Positions 1 to 8,175 of a stretch of DNA of 64,000 nucleotides are shown here, piece by piece; the stretch's first letter is position 1, and each line of letters opens with the position of its first letter. The notes beneath the pieces were generated by a model. The model made no database searches. It had not been told where the DNA came from and saw only the letters and a program-made list of their open reading frames with translations. Source of the DNA: Bowmanella pacifica. Its GTDB lineage: Bacteria > Pseudomonadota > Gammaproteobacteria > Enterobacterales > Alteromonadaceae. The stretch covers positions 496,001-560,000 of the forward strand of contig NZ_BMLS01000002.1 in NCBI RefSeq assembly GCF_014645355.1, written 5' to 3'. Position numbers and translations under genes: made by a program.

Positions 1-95
1 CAAAAACCGCTTGATTACACTCATTGACCCGCAAAACCAACAAATACAAAGCCCAACAAAAAAGGGCCACAAGGCCCTTTTTCAACTATTCAGCG
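1..95. repeat. 95-bp direct repeat, left copy of island boundary
   Basis: Aligns without gaps to 5069-5163. The inner 64 bases differ at only two positions; the outer 31 differ at about nine. It contains a bidirectional hairpin terminator. The right copy runs straight into the 3' end of gcvP, whereas this copy runs into transposon end repeats at base 96. The pair therefore brackets the accessory island. What lies further left is outside the window. Confidence 0.85.
58..82. terminator. Bidirectional rho-independent terminator (left copy)
   Basis: Eight-bp stem AAAGGGCC/GGCCCTTT (61-68 and 73-80) with loop ACAA. A T-run follows on the plus strand and an A-run precedes it, so it can terminate from either side. 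It is identical to the terminator downstream of gcvP at 5126-5150. Confidence 0.8.
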
Positions 96-990
96 ATCAA
101 GGGGTCCGATCAAGGGGTCAGTGTTGTTGAAGTCTTCGATCAAGGGGTCAGTGTTGTTGAAGTCTTAACCTCCCGGAATCGCTGCGACTTTCGGTCACCA
201 CCGTGCTGTAGTTGTTTGGGCAAGGCACATCCTAGTTGCTGCTCTATTTGCTGCTTAAAGCGGCTGTCGCCTAGCACCCAGGTCTTTTGCAGCGCCTCCC
301 TGATTTGCTTTAGGGAATAATCAGGTATTTGAGCTTTGAACAAGGCTTGGTAGGCGGCCTTTCGACTGGTGACATCAGTACCTAAGGCCAGATAGAGCGG
401 ATGTGCGGTAAGTAACTCAATATACTTATCCAATGCATTATGCTGATAGCTAGACCAGGGATATTCGGCAGGATGGGCCACCATGTTGGCCCGCACCGGA
501 TTAAGCTCTATATAACGGCTGACCAACAGCAGATAATGTTCGCTATCAACCAGGGAGGACTTATAGCGCCCTTCCCATAATGTGCCACTGCGGCCATGGG
601 TGACATTGATATAACGCACATAGTAACGCCCCAGCGCTTGCATCATCTGGCTCACACCTAAGGGCGTTGTGGGTGTCACCAGCAAATGCACATGATTAGT
701 CATCAGCACAAAAGCATGCACGGCCACCTTATAACGGCAGCTGTATTCTTTTAGCTTGTCCAGATAAACCGCATAATCCTGGTCAATATAGAAGCAGACT
801 TGACGGTTGTTGCCTCGCTGCACCACATGCTGAGGAACACCCGCCAAATTGAGACGTGGGCGGCGAGCCATTGCTTATGTCCGGGTCCTTCGGTCTTCTG
901 ACCTTAGCTCTTCAAACACACTTCAGCAAATGACAACGGGATCGACAACTCTGACCCCTTGATCTCGGACCCCTTGATCTCTGACCCTTT
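94..990 (-). mobile_element. REP/RAYT-type transposable unit with inverted end repeats
   Basis: The transposase gene at 140-871 is bracketed by short repeats in opposite orientation. On the left, GATCAAGGGGTC occurs three times (95-106, 108-119, 138-149), the last two inside 30-bp tandem copies at 107-136 and 137-166. On the right, GACCCCTTGATC recurs at 953-964 and 968-979, followed by a partial copy. Read outward, both ends give ACAAC-N2-TGACCCCTTGATC. Repeats of this kind around an IS200-like Y1 transposase gene are typical of REP-associated tyrosine transposases. Exact element limits are inferred. Confidence 0.65.
140..871 (-). CDS. REP-associated tyrosine transposase (RAYT, IS200-like Y1 family)
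   Basis: The 243-residue protein begins MARRPRLNLAGVPQHVVQRG, a hallmark of the RAYT/Y1_Tnp family. The HUH metal-binding motif is visible as HVHLLV in the first third (near residues 60-65), followed by RYYVRYIN, EGRYKSS and the conserved SRYIELNPVRA segment. Family members nick single-stranded DNA with a tyrosine and act on palindromic REP sequences. The gene appears intact, and its own candidate target repeats lie on both sides. The tail overlaps the left repeat unit, so the last residues are encoded by repeat sequence. It may have seeded the repeats in the island. Confidence 0.88.
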   Translation of the reverse strand: MARRPRLNLAGVPQHVVQRGNNRQVCFYIDQDYAVYLDKLKEYSCRYKVAVHAFVLMTNHVHLLVTPTTPLGVSQMMQALGRYYVRYINVTHGRSGTLWEGRYKSSLVDSEHYLLLVSRYIELNPVRANMVAHPAEYPWSSYQHNALDKYIELLTAHPLYLALGTDVTSRKAAYQALFKAQIPDYSLKQIREALQKTWVLGDSRFKQQIEQQLGCALPKQLQHGGDRKSQRFREVKTSTTLTP

Positions 991-1009
991 TTATTCTCTA
1001 ATTTGCTTG

Positions 1010-1237
1010 ATGGGGTTACTAATTAGCAGAAGCTATCTAAATAATTGGTGGGACAATCAGGCCAAACAGCAAGGCTACCAACCCTGCCCTTCTATGACCC
1101 TACTAAAAAGCTCACTCACCCGCACCGCCTGGGTCAGGGATGAAAACCTCTGTTATGACCAGGAAATCTCTAAGATTCTGCGGTATGGGAATAAGCGTGA
1201 ACTGGCAGAGATACGGGCTTACTTGCAGAAAAAGTGA
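1010..1237 (+). CDS. Small hypothetical protein
   Basis: An open frame runs from 959, but its first 17 codons lie in the transposon end repeat, so the ATG at 1010 (MGLLISRSYLNNWW...) is the more believable start, giving 75 residues. The protein is basic with several tryptophans and a charged C-terminus ending in KK. I do not recognise a family. There is no clear Shine-Dalgarno site, and the frame may be the remnant of a gene truncated by the transposable unit. Confidence 0.25.
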   Translation: MGLLISRSYLNNWWDNQAKQQGYQPCPSMTLLKSSLTRTAWVRDENLCYDQEISKILRYGNKRELAEIRAYLQKK

Positions 1238-1376
1238 TGCTAAAAAACTGGCCTGAGTGCAACTTAGAAAATTTCAGCATTCAGAACAATGTATTAGCTA
1301 TGGAGTCAAGATCTCTGTTCCCTTGCTCCTCTTGCTCTGGCGCATAATTTGGATCTGACCTTTTTATCACAGGCCC

Positions 1377-1423
1377 TCAAACACACCTCAGCATTTGAAA
1401 AATGGGTTCAACAACTCTGACCC
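1377..1423 (+). repeat. Diverged second copy of the transposon right-end sequence
   Basis: TCAAACACACCTCAGCA followed by CAACAACTCTGACCC repeats, with scattered mismatches, the sequence at 912-957 just inside the transposon right end. It looks like the relic of an older insertion. The rest of 1238-1555 is AT-rich and shows no gene. Confidence 0.55.
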
Positions 1424-1555
1424 TCACGCGCCCCCTAGATCATAATTCCTTCTATATAATAATGCCTTATGATTAATTATTTTTTCTTTCTGTCTTTAAT
1501 TTGACCGGCTATGACCCAATCTCTCGGTATAAGCATGAGAAAATAAATTCCACAT

Positions 1556-1618
1556 TTGGGAACTTTTTTCATTGACTAGTACTACTGGCAACACTTATAT
1601 TGTTCCCAATTAGAGAAC
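1556..1618 (+). promoter_or_regulatory. Promoter and paired operator of the HigBA-like operon
   Basis: A -35 TTGACT (1572-1577) and a -10 TATATT (1596-1601) are separated by 18 bp. They sit between inverted copies of one motif: TTGGGAAC at 1556-1563 and GTTCCCAA at 1602-1609. The right copy is also part of the imperfect palindrome GTTCCCAATTAGAGAAC (1602-1618), directly before the toxin gene. The layout fits autorepression by the HigA-like protein, as known for higBA operons. Binding is inferred. Confidence 0.6.
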
Positions 1619-1624
1619 TTCACT

Positions 1625-1891
1625 ATGCGATTAATAGGAATACAACGTCTTTTCAGCCTTAAAGGTCATGACACTGTAACTGACACGTGGGTTTCCGCGT
1701 GGGTAAATGAGGTTAAGACCAACACTTGGTTGAATGCGGAACATGTAGTGAAAAGCTATCCAGCAGTTGAGCAAGTTGGGCCAAGCAAGTTTAATTTTGT
1801 AGTAGCTCAAACAGGCTACACCATTAGCTTGACACTCTGCTTCAATAGACGAGTTGCGATAGTGTCGAATGTGATTAGAACATATGAGTGA
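1625..1891 (+). CDS. higB: HigB-family (RelE-like) toxin
   Basis: The 88-residue protein resembles the HigB_toxin family: an N-terminal MRLIGIQRL strand, the TWVSAWVNEVKTNTWLNAEHV helical part, then K/FNFVVAQTGYTISLTLCFNRRVAIVSNVIRTYE as the C-terminal sheet. Family members are mRNA interferases that cut translated mRNA on the ribosome and are neutralised by HigA. It is the first gene of a three-gene operon, toxin before antitoxin as usual for higBA, and overlaps the next gene by 8 bases. Base composition is much more AT-rich than the gcv genes, suggesting transfer. Family-level similarity is clear by eye; toxicity is inferred. Confidence 0.78.
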   Translation: MRLIGIQRLFSLKGHDTVTDTWVSAWVNEVKTNTWLNAEHVVKSYPAVEQVGPSKFNFVVAQTGYTISLTLCFNRRVAIVSNVIRTYE

Positions 1892-3125
1892 TCAGAACTT
1901 AAAAATTATCAAGACAGAGGAACAATATCATTCTTACCTTGAAGAGTGTGAATTTCTTTTGGATAAGGCGCCAAGCGCTGGTTCTCCAGAAAGTGATAGG
2001 CTTGATCTCCTTACATTGCTAATTGAAAAGTACGAGGAGCAAAATTTTCCGATTGAGCCAATAGATCCTATTGAAGCTATTAAGTTTCGTATGAATGAGC
2101 AGGGATTGAAACAGGTTGACTTAGCTCCATATTTTGGAACTAAGAGTCGAGTATCAGAGGTACTTTCTGGCAAGCGCCCGCTGACCGTTCAAATGATTAG
2201 AGCATTGTCTAGTGGATTAGGTATCTCTGTTGAAACATTAGTTGGTTTGCATGTTGACGAGTCTCAAGATTCCAGGTCGTCAGATACCATTAATTGGAAG
2301 TTGTTTCCTCTGAGTGAGATGATTTCCAGAGGATGGATATCAAATATTCAGAACAAAGCAAGAAATAAAGACATTGTCGAGGATAGCCTTAAAAAATTCA
2401 TCGGCGTCTTAAGTGATAACAATCATCAGCCTGCGGCAGCCTTTAAAAGGACTTTACAAGGAGAGGCATACTCACCAAACAAGAAATACAGCATTTTTGC
2501 TTGGTTATCAAAAGTTGTTCAAGAAGCGTCTTTGGATCCAGTTGTTAATGATTTTAAACAAGGAAGTTTGAATAAGGAATTTTTAAAAGAGTTAGCACAT
2601 TTGAGTTGGTTTGATGAAGGACCCAAATTGGCTATTGAGTTTATCGAGAAACACGGAATAAAAGTGGTTATTGAACCAGCTTTAAAAGGAATGAGCTTAG
2701 ATGGCGCCGCGCTAAGAACTCCGGCTGGAAATCCTGTTATTGGGCTGACTATTAGAGAAGATCGTTTAGATAACTTCTGGTTCACATTGCTTCATGAGAC
2801 TGTTCATATTTGGAAGCATCTTGACACTGGTTCGACGTTTGTTGATGACTTAGAGCGGTCAACTGAAGATAAGATTGAGGCGGAAGCTAATAGAATTGCC
2901 CGTGATACCTTTATTCCTAGGGTTGCCTGGAAGAGGAGTGAGGCTTATTTGCGGCCCACTAGGGAATCTATTGAGCAATTTGCAAAGGATTTAAAGATTC
3001 ATCCTGCAATTATTGCAGGAAGAATAAGAAGAGAAAGTGGTAATTTCAAAGTGTTTGCTGATTTAGTGGGATATGGAGAGGTTAGAAAACACTTTTCTAA
3101 ATTTTCTGTGGAGGAAAAATTGTGA
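1884..3125 (+). CDS. HigA-like antitoxin fused to an ImmA/IrrE-type metallopeptidase
   Basis: The 413-residue protein has two parts. Residues 1-130 are HigA-like: an N-terminal helical segment (LIKTEEQYHSYLEE-like, ending IEPIDPIEAIKFRMNEQGL) and a Cro/CI-type helix-turn-helix around KQVDLAPYFGTKSRVSEVLSGKRPLTVQMIRALSSGLGI. Ordinary HigA stops near residue 130. Residues 230-400 form an ImmA/IrrE-type domain with the zinc motif HETVH (H304, E305, H308) and a later EAEANRIARDTFIP segment typical of that family. ImmA/IrrE peptidases cleave HTH repressors to switch genes on, so here an antitoxin-repressor may carry its own protease. It overlaps both neighbours (8 and 4 bases), implying translational coupling. 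Confidence 0.85.
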   Translation: MSDQNLKIIKTEEQYHSYLEECEFLLDKAPSAGSPESDRLDLLTLLIEKYEEQNFPIEPIDPIEAIKFRMNEQGLKQVDLAPYFGTKSRVSEVLSGKRPLTVQMIRALSSGLGISVETLVGLHVDESQDSRSSDTINWKLFPLSEMISRGWISNIQNKARNKDIVEDSLKKFIGVLSDNNHQPAAAFKRTLQGEAYSPNKKYSIFAWLSKVVQEASLDPVVNDFKQGSLNKEFLKELAHLSWFDEGPKLAIEFIEKHGIKVVIEPALKGMSLDGAALRTPAGNPVIGLTIREDRLDNFWFTLLHETVHIWKHLDTGSTFVDDLERSTEDKIEAEANRIARDTFIPRVAWKRSEAYLRPTRESIEQFAKDLKIHPAIIAGRIRRESGNFKVFADLVGYGEVRKHFSKFSVEEKL

Positions 3126-4243
3126 GTAAACCAATCTATACCCCTATATTGAATGCGAAACAAGGTGAGTTCGATGCTCTTGATCATATAAGAACAGAGA
3201 CAAATAAAGCTATTTTCCCTTTGTTCGAGTTACCTATTTTTTCAGATGAATTTTTGAAAAGGAAAAAGTACGAAAATGAACCGACGCCTAAACGTCTGTT
3301 TGTTGCAGATACACTCAGCAAAATTATTTCGGCAAGAAGCAACGAACCTTTTATGCTTGATATTTTTAAGTGGTCACCTGATAGCACACTAGAGAGCGGT
3401 GAGCATGTATTAAATTTTTCCTACAACTATCTAGCATCGAGAAATGCAAATGTGACTACGGTAGTTGGATATGATAGGTGGGAAGATATCCAGTACGTAA
3501 AGGCTTTAGAATCGATTAGAGTAAAGTCAGATTCATTCTGTATTAGACTTGAGTCTTACGCTTTTGAAGATATGTACGATGAGGATCATTTTAGTGAGAT
3601 TTTGCATGATATTTTGGATACTCTGCAACTAACGCCATCAAAATGCCATGTGATTTTAGATTTGGGTGATGTTTCATCAACCTCTGTTGTAGAAATTTGT
3701 GAGAAGGTGGAGCGAGCTTATGGATTAATTCGACCTTTGGGTTTTACAAGGGTTTCGATGGCTGGTTGTTCGCTAACTTCATTTATCACCGATATGGTTC
3801 CTGAACAGGATTCATCAGAAGTTATTTTACGAAGGGAATATGTTGCTTGGAAAAGCCTGAGAAACACTGCGGACATTGGTTTTGGCGATTACGGCGTTGT
3901 AAGTCCAAATTCGGCTGAAATTAGAACTCCTCACGCAAACGGTAAGATTCGCTACACAATATCGGATAACTATTTTGTGGCTAGGGGACATTCCAGAATG
4001 CACGGCAATAAGGGAGCACAGATGTATGATCTTTCTGAGACCGTTATTAGTTCTGGATTTTATCTTGGCTCTAGCTTCAGTTGGGGCGATAGGCGCATTG
4101 AAGATTGTGCTAATCGTTTACTTAAAGGTAGCCTGAAAGATTGGGTTGCGATAGATACTTCTCATCACATACAGTTTGCAACTATGAGTGTATTAGAGTT
4201 TGAGAAACAGTTATTGTTAAATCGAACTACTGCACGTTTATAA
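3122..4243 (+). CDS. Beta-family protein (PF14350-like), unknown function
   Basis: The 373-residue protein begins SKPIYTPILNAKQGEFDAL, the characteristic opening of the beta-protein family first named from phage; later family-like features are FPLFELP and LDLGDVSS. The function of the family is not established. The start is GTG at 3122, overlapping the stop of the metallopeptidase gene by 4 bases, with a GAGGAA ribosome site just upstream. No signal peptide or membrane segment is seen. As third gene of a toxin/antitoxin-peptidase operon it may be the effector, the sensor or a partner. Like its two neighbours it is AT-rich. No terminator is obvious after the stop. Confidence 0.75.
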   Translation: MSKPIYTPILNAKQGEFDALDHIRTETNKAIFPLFELPIFSDEFLKRKKYENEPTPKRLFVADTLSKIISARSNEPFMLDIFKWSPDSTLESGEHVLNFSYNYLASRNANVTTVVGYDRWEDIQYVKALESIRVKSDSFCIRLESYAFEDMYDEDHFSEILHDILDTLQLTPSKCHVILDLGDVSSTSVVEICEKVERAYGLIRPLGFTRVSMAGCSLTSFITDMVPEQDSSEVILRREYVAWKSLRNTADIGFGDYGVVSPNSAEIRTPHANGKIRYTISDNYFVARGHSRMHGNKGAQMYDLSETVISSGFYLGSSFSWGDRRIEDCANRLLKGSLKDWVAIDTSHHIQFATMSVLEFEKQLLLNRTTARL

Positions 4244-4401
4244 GTAGCTCTACAATTGATAATAGGCGTGTTACGGGCAAGAGAGAGAACAGACATCAAA
4301 GGATCAGAGTTGTCAAAGCAACCCTCTCCCAAGCGGCCCAAGTCGCTTTCCCACCGCTTAAAAATTCCCGGTCAGTTCAGGGAGCTGTTAAAAGGGGGAT
4401 G

Positions 4402-4867
4402 AGTCGTCTGGAACGACTTAAGTAGAAGACGCGTCTGGGATGGCTTCGCCCTGAATTTGCGAGAGCGCGCAGCAAATTCAGATGCCATCGAGACAAGTTT
4501 TCCAGGAGAAAACTTGAACATCGGAGGTACGACGGTGGCCCATAAGGGTGAAGGGCATGGATACCTCGTAATATCGCAAAGGATGCCCGAAGTGGACTTT
4601 TGATTGAAGGCAGGAGGCCGTAAATCAAAACTTTTTCTGCGACCGTCTTTTTCGCTGTTTCCTAGACTGATGTAGTTGGGAATCCAGCGGCGCGCTTTGA
4701 AAGCTACGTCCCTGTAACTTTTCCTTCGGACCAGCATAAAGCTGTCCAAAATCTTTCCCGAAGATTTGGTCTTTGCGTCTCGTTTCTTTGCAGTAAAGAC
4801 AATCTGGTCAGGAACCAGATTGAACAGCTTTAGCTGGCCCCTAGGGCAACAGGCAGGACGCCTGTTG
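4402..4867. repeat. Chain of short perfect hairpins with five-base loops
   Basis: Consecutive inverted repeats occupy most of this stretch: AGTCGT/ACGACT (4402-4418), AGACGCGTCT (4427-4436), a nested GATGGC plus CTGAATTTGC stem (4439-4489), CAAGTTTTC/GAAAACTTG (4494-4516), TTTTGATT/AATCAAAA (4598-4630), GGACCAGC/GCTGTCC (4728-4747), AAATCTT/AAGATTT (4749-4767), CAATCTGGT/ACCAGATTG (4800-4822) and CAACAGGC/GCCTGTTG (4847-4867). Several loops are near-identical (CTGGA, CAGGA, CAGGA, AGGAC), although the stems have unrelated sequence. A 179-codon minus frame (4372-4911) is open across it, but a second overlapping frame is open too. I regard it as a structured non-coding or relic element. Confidence 0.7.
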
Positions 4868-4879
4868 TAAATGGGACTG

Positions 4880-5051
4880 GCGCGCAAGGGACCGCGCGTC
4901 ATATAAGACAAGGAGGTCAGTATCCAAAATTATTTCTCTACCACGAAGATAAGAAGAACGCGAAGAGTGGACAATCTCTATAACCCTTCGTGCACTTCGT
5001 GTCCTTTGTGGTGAATAACTGTATCTAGCGCGCAAAGGACTGCGTGTCATA
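4880..5051. repeat. 24-bp direct repeat pair enclosing an inverted repeat
   Basis: Copies at 4880-4903 and 5028-5051 share GCGCGCAA and GCG-GTCATA with four mismatches. Between them, CCACGAAG (4941-4948) is inverted against CTTCGTG...CCTTTGTGG (4986-5011). ACCACGAAGGACACGAAG-type motifs are commonly dispersed in environmental bacteria. Whether this forms one mobile unit is not shown. Confidence 0.5.
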
Positions 5052-5068
5052 AAAAACACGGACGTTAT

Positions 5069-5163
5069 TCAAAACCACTCTTTTGCACTCATTGCCCCAC
5101 AAAACCAACAAATACAAAGCTCAACAAAAAAGGGCCACAAGGCCCTTTTTCAATTATTCAGCG
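5069..5163. repeat. 95-bp direct repeat, right copy of island boundary
   Basis: Counterpart of 1-95. Its right end touches the 3' end of gcvP, so this copy is probably the original position. It includes the terminator at 5126-5150. Confidence 0.85.
5126..5150. terminator. gcvP: Terminator downstream of gcvP
   Basis: AAAGGGCC/GGCCCTTT stem with ACAA loop, 26 bases past the gcvP stop. The A-run on its left gives a U-tract for minus-strand transcription, ending the gcvTHP operon. Confidence 0.85.
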
Positions 5164-5175
5164 TTATCCGCCAAC

Positions 5176-8067
5176 TCACCGATAAGTATCAGTAGCAGGG
5201 CAAGAACACACTAAATTACGGTCACCGAATACGTCGTCGATACGGTTTACGCTTGGCCAGAACTTGTTACGGCGCACGGCGTCTACCGGGTAGGCCGCTT
5301 CGGTGCGGCTGTAAGCACGGTTCCACTCGTCGTCACAAATATCCGCAAGAGTGTGCGGGGCATTGTGCAGCGGGTTGTCGGTGTCGTTCCACTCACCGCT
5401 TTCTACCTTGGCTATTTCTTCACGGATGCTGATCATGGCATCGCAGAAGCGATCCAGCTCGGCCTTGGCTTCAGATTCGGTGGGCTCGATCATCAGCGTA
5501 CCGGCTACCGGGAAGCTCATGGTCGGGGCGTGGAAGCCGTAGTCGTTCAAACGCTTGGCCACATCCATTTCGGTCACGCCTGAGGCTTCTTTCAGTGGGC
5601 GCATATCGATAATACATTCGTGCGCCACACGGTCGTTACGGCCTTTGTACAGTACCGGATAGTGGCCGGACAGACGTTTGGCTACGTAGTTAGCGTTCAG
5701 AATTGCCATAGACGTGGCTTTCGCCAGCCCTTCGCCGCCCATCAGCTTGATGTACATATAGCTGATTGGCAGGATTGAGGCACTGCCCCAAGGCGCGGCA
5801 GACACGGCACCGTTAGTTGGCTGCGTACCGCTGATTTCCACTATGGGGTGGCTTGGCAGGAAAGGCGCCAGGTGCGATTTAACACCGATAGGGCCCATAC
5901 CGGGGCCGCCGCCGCCGTGTGGAATACAGAAGGTTTTGTGCAGGTTCAGGTGCGATACGTCAGAACCGATAAAGCCGGGGCTGGTCAGGCCAACCTGGGC
6001 GTTCATATTGGCGCCGTCCAGGTACACCTGGCCACCGTGCTGGTGCACGATATCGCAAATCTCGCGAATGGTTTCTTCGTACACACCGTGGGTAGAGGGG
6101 TACGTCACCATAATACAAGCCAGGTTGTCGGCACTTTCTTCGGCCTTGGCTCTCAGGTCGGCCAGATCCACGTTACCGCTCTTGTCACAGTCAACCACTA
6201 CAATCTTGTAGCCAATCATCTGTGCAGAAGCCGGGTTAGTACCGTGGGCAGAGCTTGGAATTAAACAGATATTACGATGACCGTCGCCACGGCTTTCATG
6301 GTAGCGACGAATGGCGATAAGGCCTGCGTATTCGCCCTGCGCACCAGAGTTAGGCTGCATGGAAATATTGTCGTAACCTGTGATTTCTACCAGCGCATCG
6401 CCCAGCTCTTTGAACATTTCCTGATAGCCCTGCGCCTGATCCAATGGTGCGAAGGGGTGCAACTTACCAAACTCGGGCCAGGTCACCGGGATCATCTCAG
6501 CGGTGGCGTTCAGCTTCATGGTGCAGCTGCCCAGTGAAATCATCGAGTGGTTCAGGGCCAGGTCTTTGTCTTCCAGCGACTTGATGTAACGCAGCATTTC
6601 GGTTTCGCTGTGATACTTGTTGAACACTTCATGGGTCAAAATGTCGCTGGTACGCAGCAAATTAGCCGGAATAGAGTTTGAGCCAGCGGCGGTGATTTGT
6701 GCATCCAGTACACCGATATCCAAGCCGTGACCTGCGCCCAGGAACACACCAAACAGGCTGGCAATATCCTCACGCTTGGTGGTTTCATCCAGGCTTACAC
6801 CCAGCGCGCCATCTAAGTCGGTACGCAGGTTTCGTTCAGCGGCAAGTGCGCGGGCAACAATCTCGTCTTTGTTGCTGACCTTAACCGTGATGGTGTCAAA
6901 CCAGGTATCGTTGACCAGTTCCAGACCTTTGGCTTGCAAGCCGGCCGCCAGGATATCGGCGAAACGGTGAATACGGCTGGCAATGGTTTTCAGACCCTTA
7001 GGACCGTGATACACAGCGTAGAAAGAGGCCATATTGGCCAGCAGCACCTGTGCGGTACAGATGTTGGAGTTAGCCTTGTCACGGCGAATATGCTGTTCAC
7101 GGGTTTGCAGTGCCATACGCAGGGCTGGCTTGCCACGGGTATCCTGAGATACCCCAATAATACGGCCTGGCAGTGAACGCTTATGCTCGTCGCGTGTGGC
7201 GAAGAAGGCGGCGTGCGGGCCACCGTAACCCATAGGTACGCCAAAACGCTGGGCACTGCCCAGTACCGCGTCGGCACCCATCTCGCCTGGGGATTTAAGC
7301 AGCACCAGGCTCATAATATCGGCCGCCACAGACACCACGGCCTTATTGGCTTGCAAGGTGGCAATCAGAGATTCCAGATCGCTGATGGCACCGCTGGTAC
7401 CTGGGTATTGCAGCAGCGCACCAAATACATCGTGATTAGGGGCGTCAGCAGCCGGGGCGACAATAATGTCAAAACCAAACATCTCGGCGCGGGTTTTAAC
7501 CACGTCGATGGTTTGCGGATGCACATCGTCGGCAATAAAGAACAGGTTAGCTTTTTTGTTCTTGGACACCCGCTTGGCCAGGGCCATGGCTTCGGCGGCG
7601 GCGGTGCCTTCATCTAACAGTGAGGCAGAGGCCAGTTGCAAACCGGTCAGATCCAGGGTCATTTGCTGGAAGTTCAGCAGCGCTTGCAGACGGCCCTGGG
7701 CAATCTCTGGCTGGTATGGGGTATAGGCGGTATACCAGCCTGGGTTTTCCAGTACATTGCGCAAAATCACATTGGGGGTCAGGGTATCGTGATAGCCCAT
7801 ACCAATGTGGCTGCGGAAAATCTTGTTTTTACTCGCCACGGCTTTCAGGGCGGCCAGGGCGTCGGCTTCTGTCTGACTCTCACCCAGGTTCAATGGCTTA
7901 GGTAAGCGAATGGCCGCAGGTACCGTTTGCTCTATCAGGTCTTCCAGGCTGGTAGCGCCGACTACGTCGAGTATGGCAGCGGTTTCTTCCTGGCCTGGGC
8001 CGATATGGCGACGGACAAAATCCTGCTTCTGTTCAAGTTGCGACAGGGAGAGGTTGGTGTCAGACAT
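5176..8067 (-). CDS. gcvP: Glycine dehydrogenase (decarboxylating), P-protein
   Basis: The 963-residue protein is the length expected of the single-chain P-protein (E. coli about 957). It decarboxylates glycine with pyridoxal phosphate and passes the aminomethyl group to the lipoyl arm of GcvH. The start [20 protein letters not shown] and the FVRRHIGPG motif are typical. The PLP lysine is K711 in [17 protein letters not shown]. It is the last gene of gcvT-gcvH-gcvP, all on the minus strand, and is followed by a strong terminator inside the island repeat. A gap of 108 bp with two hairpins separates it from gcvH. Confidence 0.98.
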   Translation of the reverse strand: MSDTNLSLSQLEQKQDFVRRHIGPGQEETAAILDVVGATSLEDLIEQTVPAAIRLPKPLNLGESQTEADALAALKAVASKNKIFRSHIGMGYHDTLTPNVILRNVLENPGWYTAYTPYQPEIAQGRLQALLNFQQMTLDLTGLQLASASLLDEGTAAAEAMALAKRVSKNKKANLFFIADDVHPQTIDVVKTRAEMFGFDIIVAPAADAPNHDVFGALLQYPGTSGAISDLESLIATLQANKAVVSVAADIMSLVLLKSPGEMGADAVLGSAQRFGVPMGYGGPHAAFFATRDEHKRSLPGRIIGVSQDTRGKPALRMALQTREQHIRRDKANSNICTAQVLLANMASFYAVYHGPKGLKTIASRIHRFADILAAGLQAKGLELVNDTWFDTITVKVSNKDEIVARALAAERNLRTDLDGALGVSLDETTKREDIASLFGVFLGAGHGLDIGVLDAQITAAGSNSIPANLLRTSDILTHEVFNKYHSETEMLRYIKSLEDKDLALNHSMISLGSCTMKLNATAEMIPVTWPEFGKLHPFAPLDQAQGYQEMFKELGDALVEITGYDNISMQPNSGAQGEYAGLIAIRRYHESRGDGHRNICLIPSSAHGTNPASAQMIGYKIVVVDCDKSGNVDLADLRAKAEESADNLACIMVTYPSTHGVYEETIREICDIVHQHGGQVYLDGANMNAQVGLTSPGFIGSDVSHLNLHKTFCIPHGGGGPGMGPIGVKSHLAPFLPSHPIVEISGTQPTNGAVSAAPWGSASILPISYMYIKLMGGEGLAKATSMAILNANYVAKRLSGHYPVLYKGRNDRVAHECIIDMRPLKEASGVTEMDVAKRLNDYGFHAPTMSFPVAGTLMIEPTESEAKAELDRFCDAMISIREEIAKVESGEWNDTDNPLHNAPHTLADICDDEWNRAYSRTEAAYPVDAVRRNKFWPSVNRIDDVFGDRNLVCSCPATDTYR

Positions 8068-8106
8068 AATGCGTGATATCTCGGTTAGGGAAAGTGCAAA
8101 AGCAAA

Positions 8107-8166
8107 CCCTGGGAAAACCCAGGGCGCTTAACGAAAAAGGGCCGGCACCTGAAAGGCGCGGCCCTT
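8107..8166 (-). terminator. Two hairpins between gcvH and gcvP; possible attenuator
   Basis: CCCTGGG/CCCAGGG with loop AAAA (8107-8124) and AAGGGCCG/CGGCCCTT (8137-8166). Read on the minus strand, the second stem is followed by a U-run (A-run at 8134-8138), so it could terminate a share of gcvTH transcripts before gcvP. Read-through presumably supplies gcvP, since no strong promoter is obvious here. Confidence 0.5.
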
Positions 8167-8175
8167 AGAAAAATC

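Larger units (their letters stand above)
4244..5068. other. Gene-poor right part of the island
   Basis: Apart from the hairpin chain, this stretch holds a 24-bp direct repeat (4880-4903 and 5028-5051, GCGCGCAA-GGAC-type) and, between its copies, an inverted pair of the ACCACGAAG/CTTCGTGGT-type motif. No convincing gene is seen. Minus-strand frames at 4372-4911 and 4841-5059 share the peptide MTR-PLRA only because of the 24-bp repeat. Confidence 0.6.

Noticed and set aside
94-166. CRISPR array from the repeated GATCAAGGGGTC units
   Set aside because: Only three short copies, adjoining or at 30 bp, with no unique spacers and no cas genes; they fit transposon ends.
4372-4911. 179-codon minus-strand frame as a protein gene
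   Set aside because: It runs through consecutive perfect hairpins, a second frame (4377-4628) is open as well, no family or ribosome site was seen, and its first residues derive from a 24-bp repeat.
4841-5059. 72-codon minus-strand frame
   Set aside because: Shares its peptide with the neighbouring frame only because of the 24-bp direct repeat, and has no ribosome site.
5341-7905. Many plus-strand frames inside gcvP
   Set aside because: They are antisense shadows of a fully conserved P-protein coding sequence.
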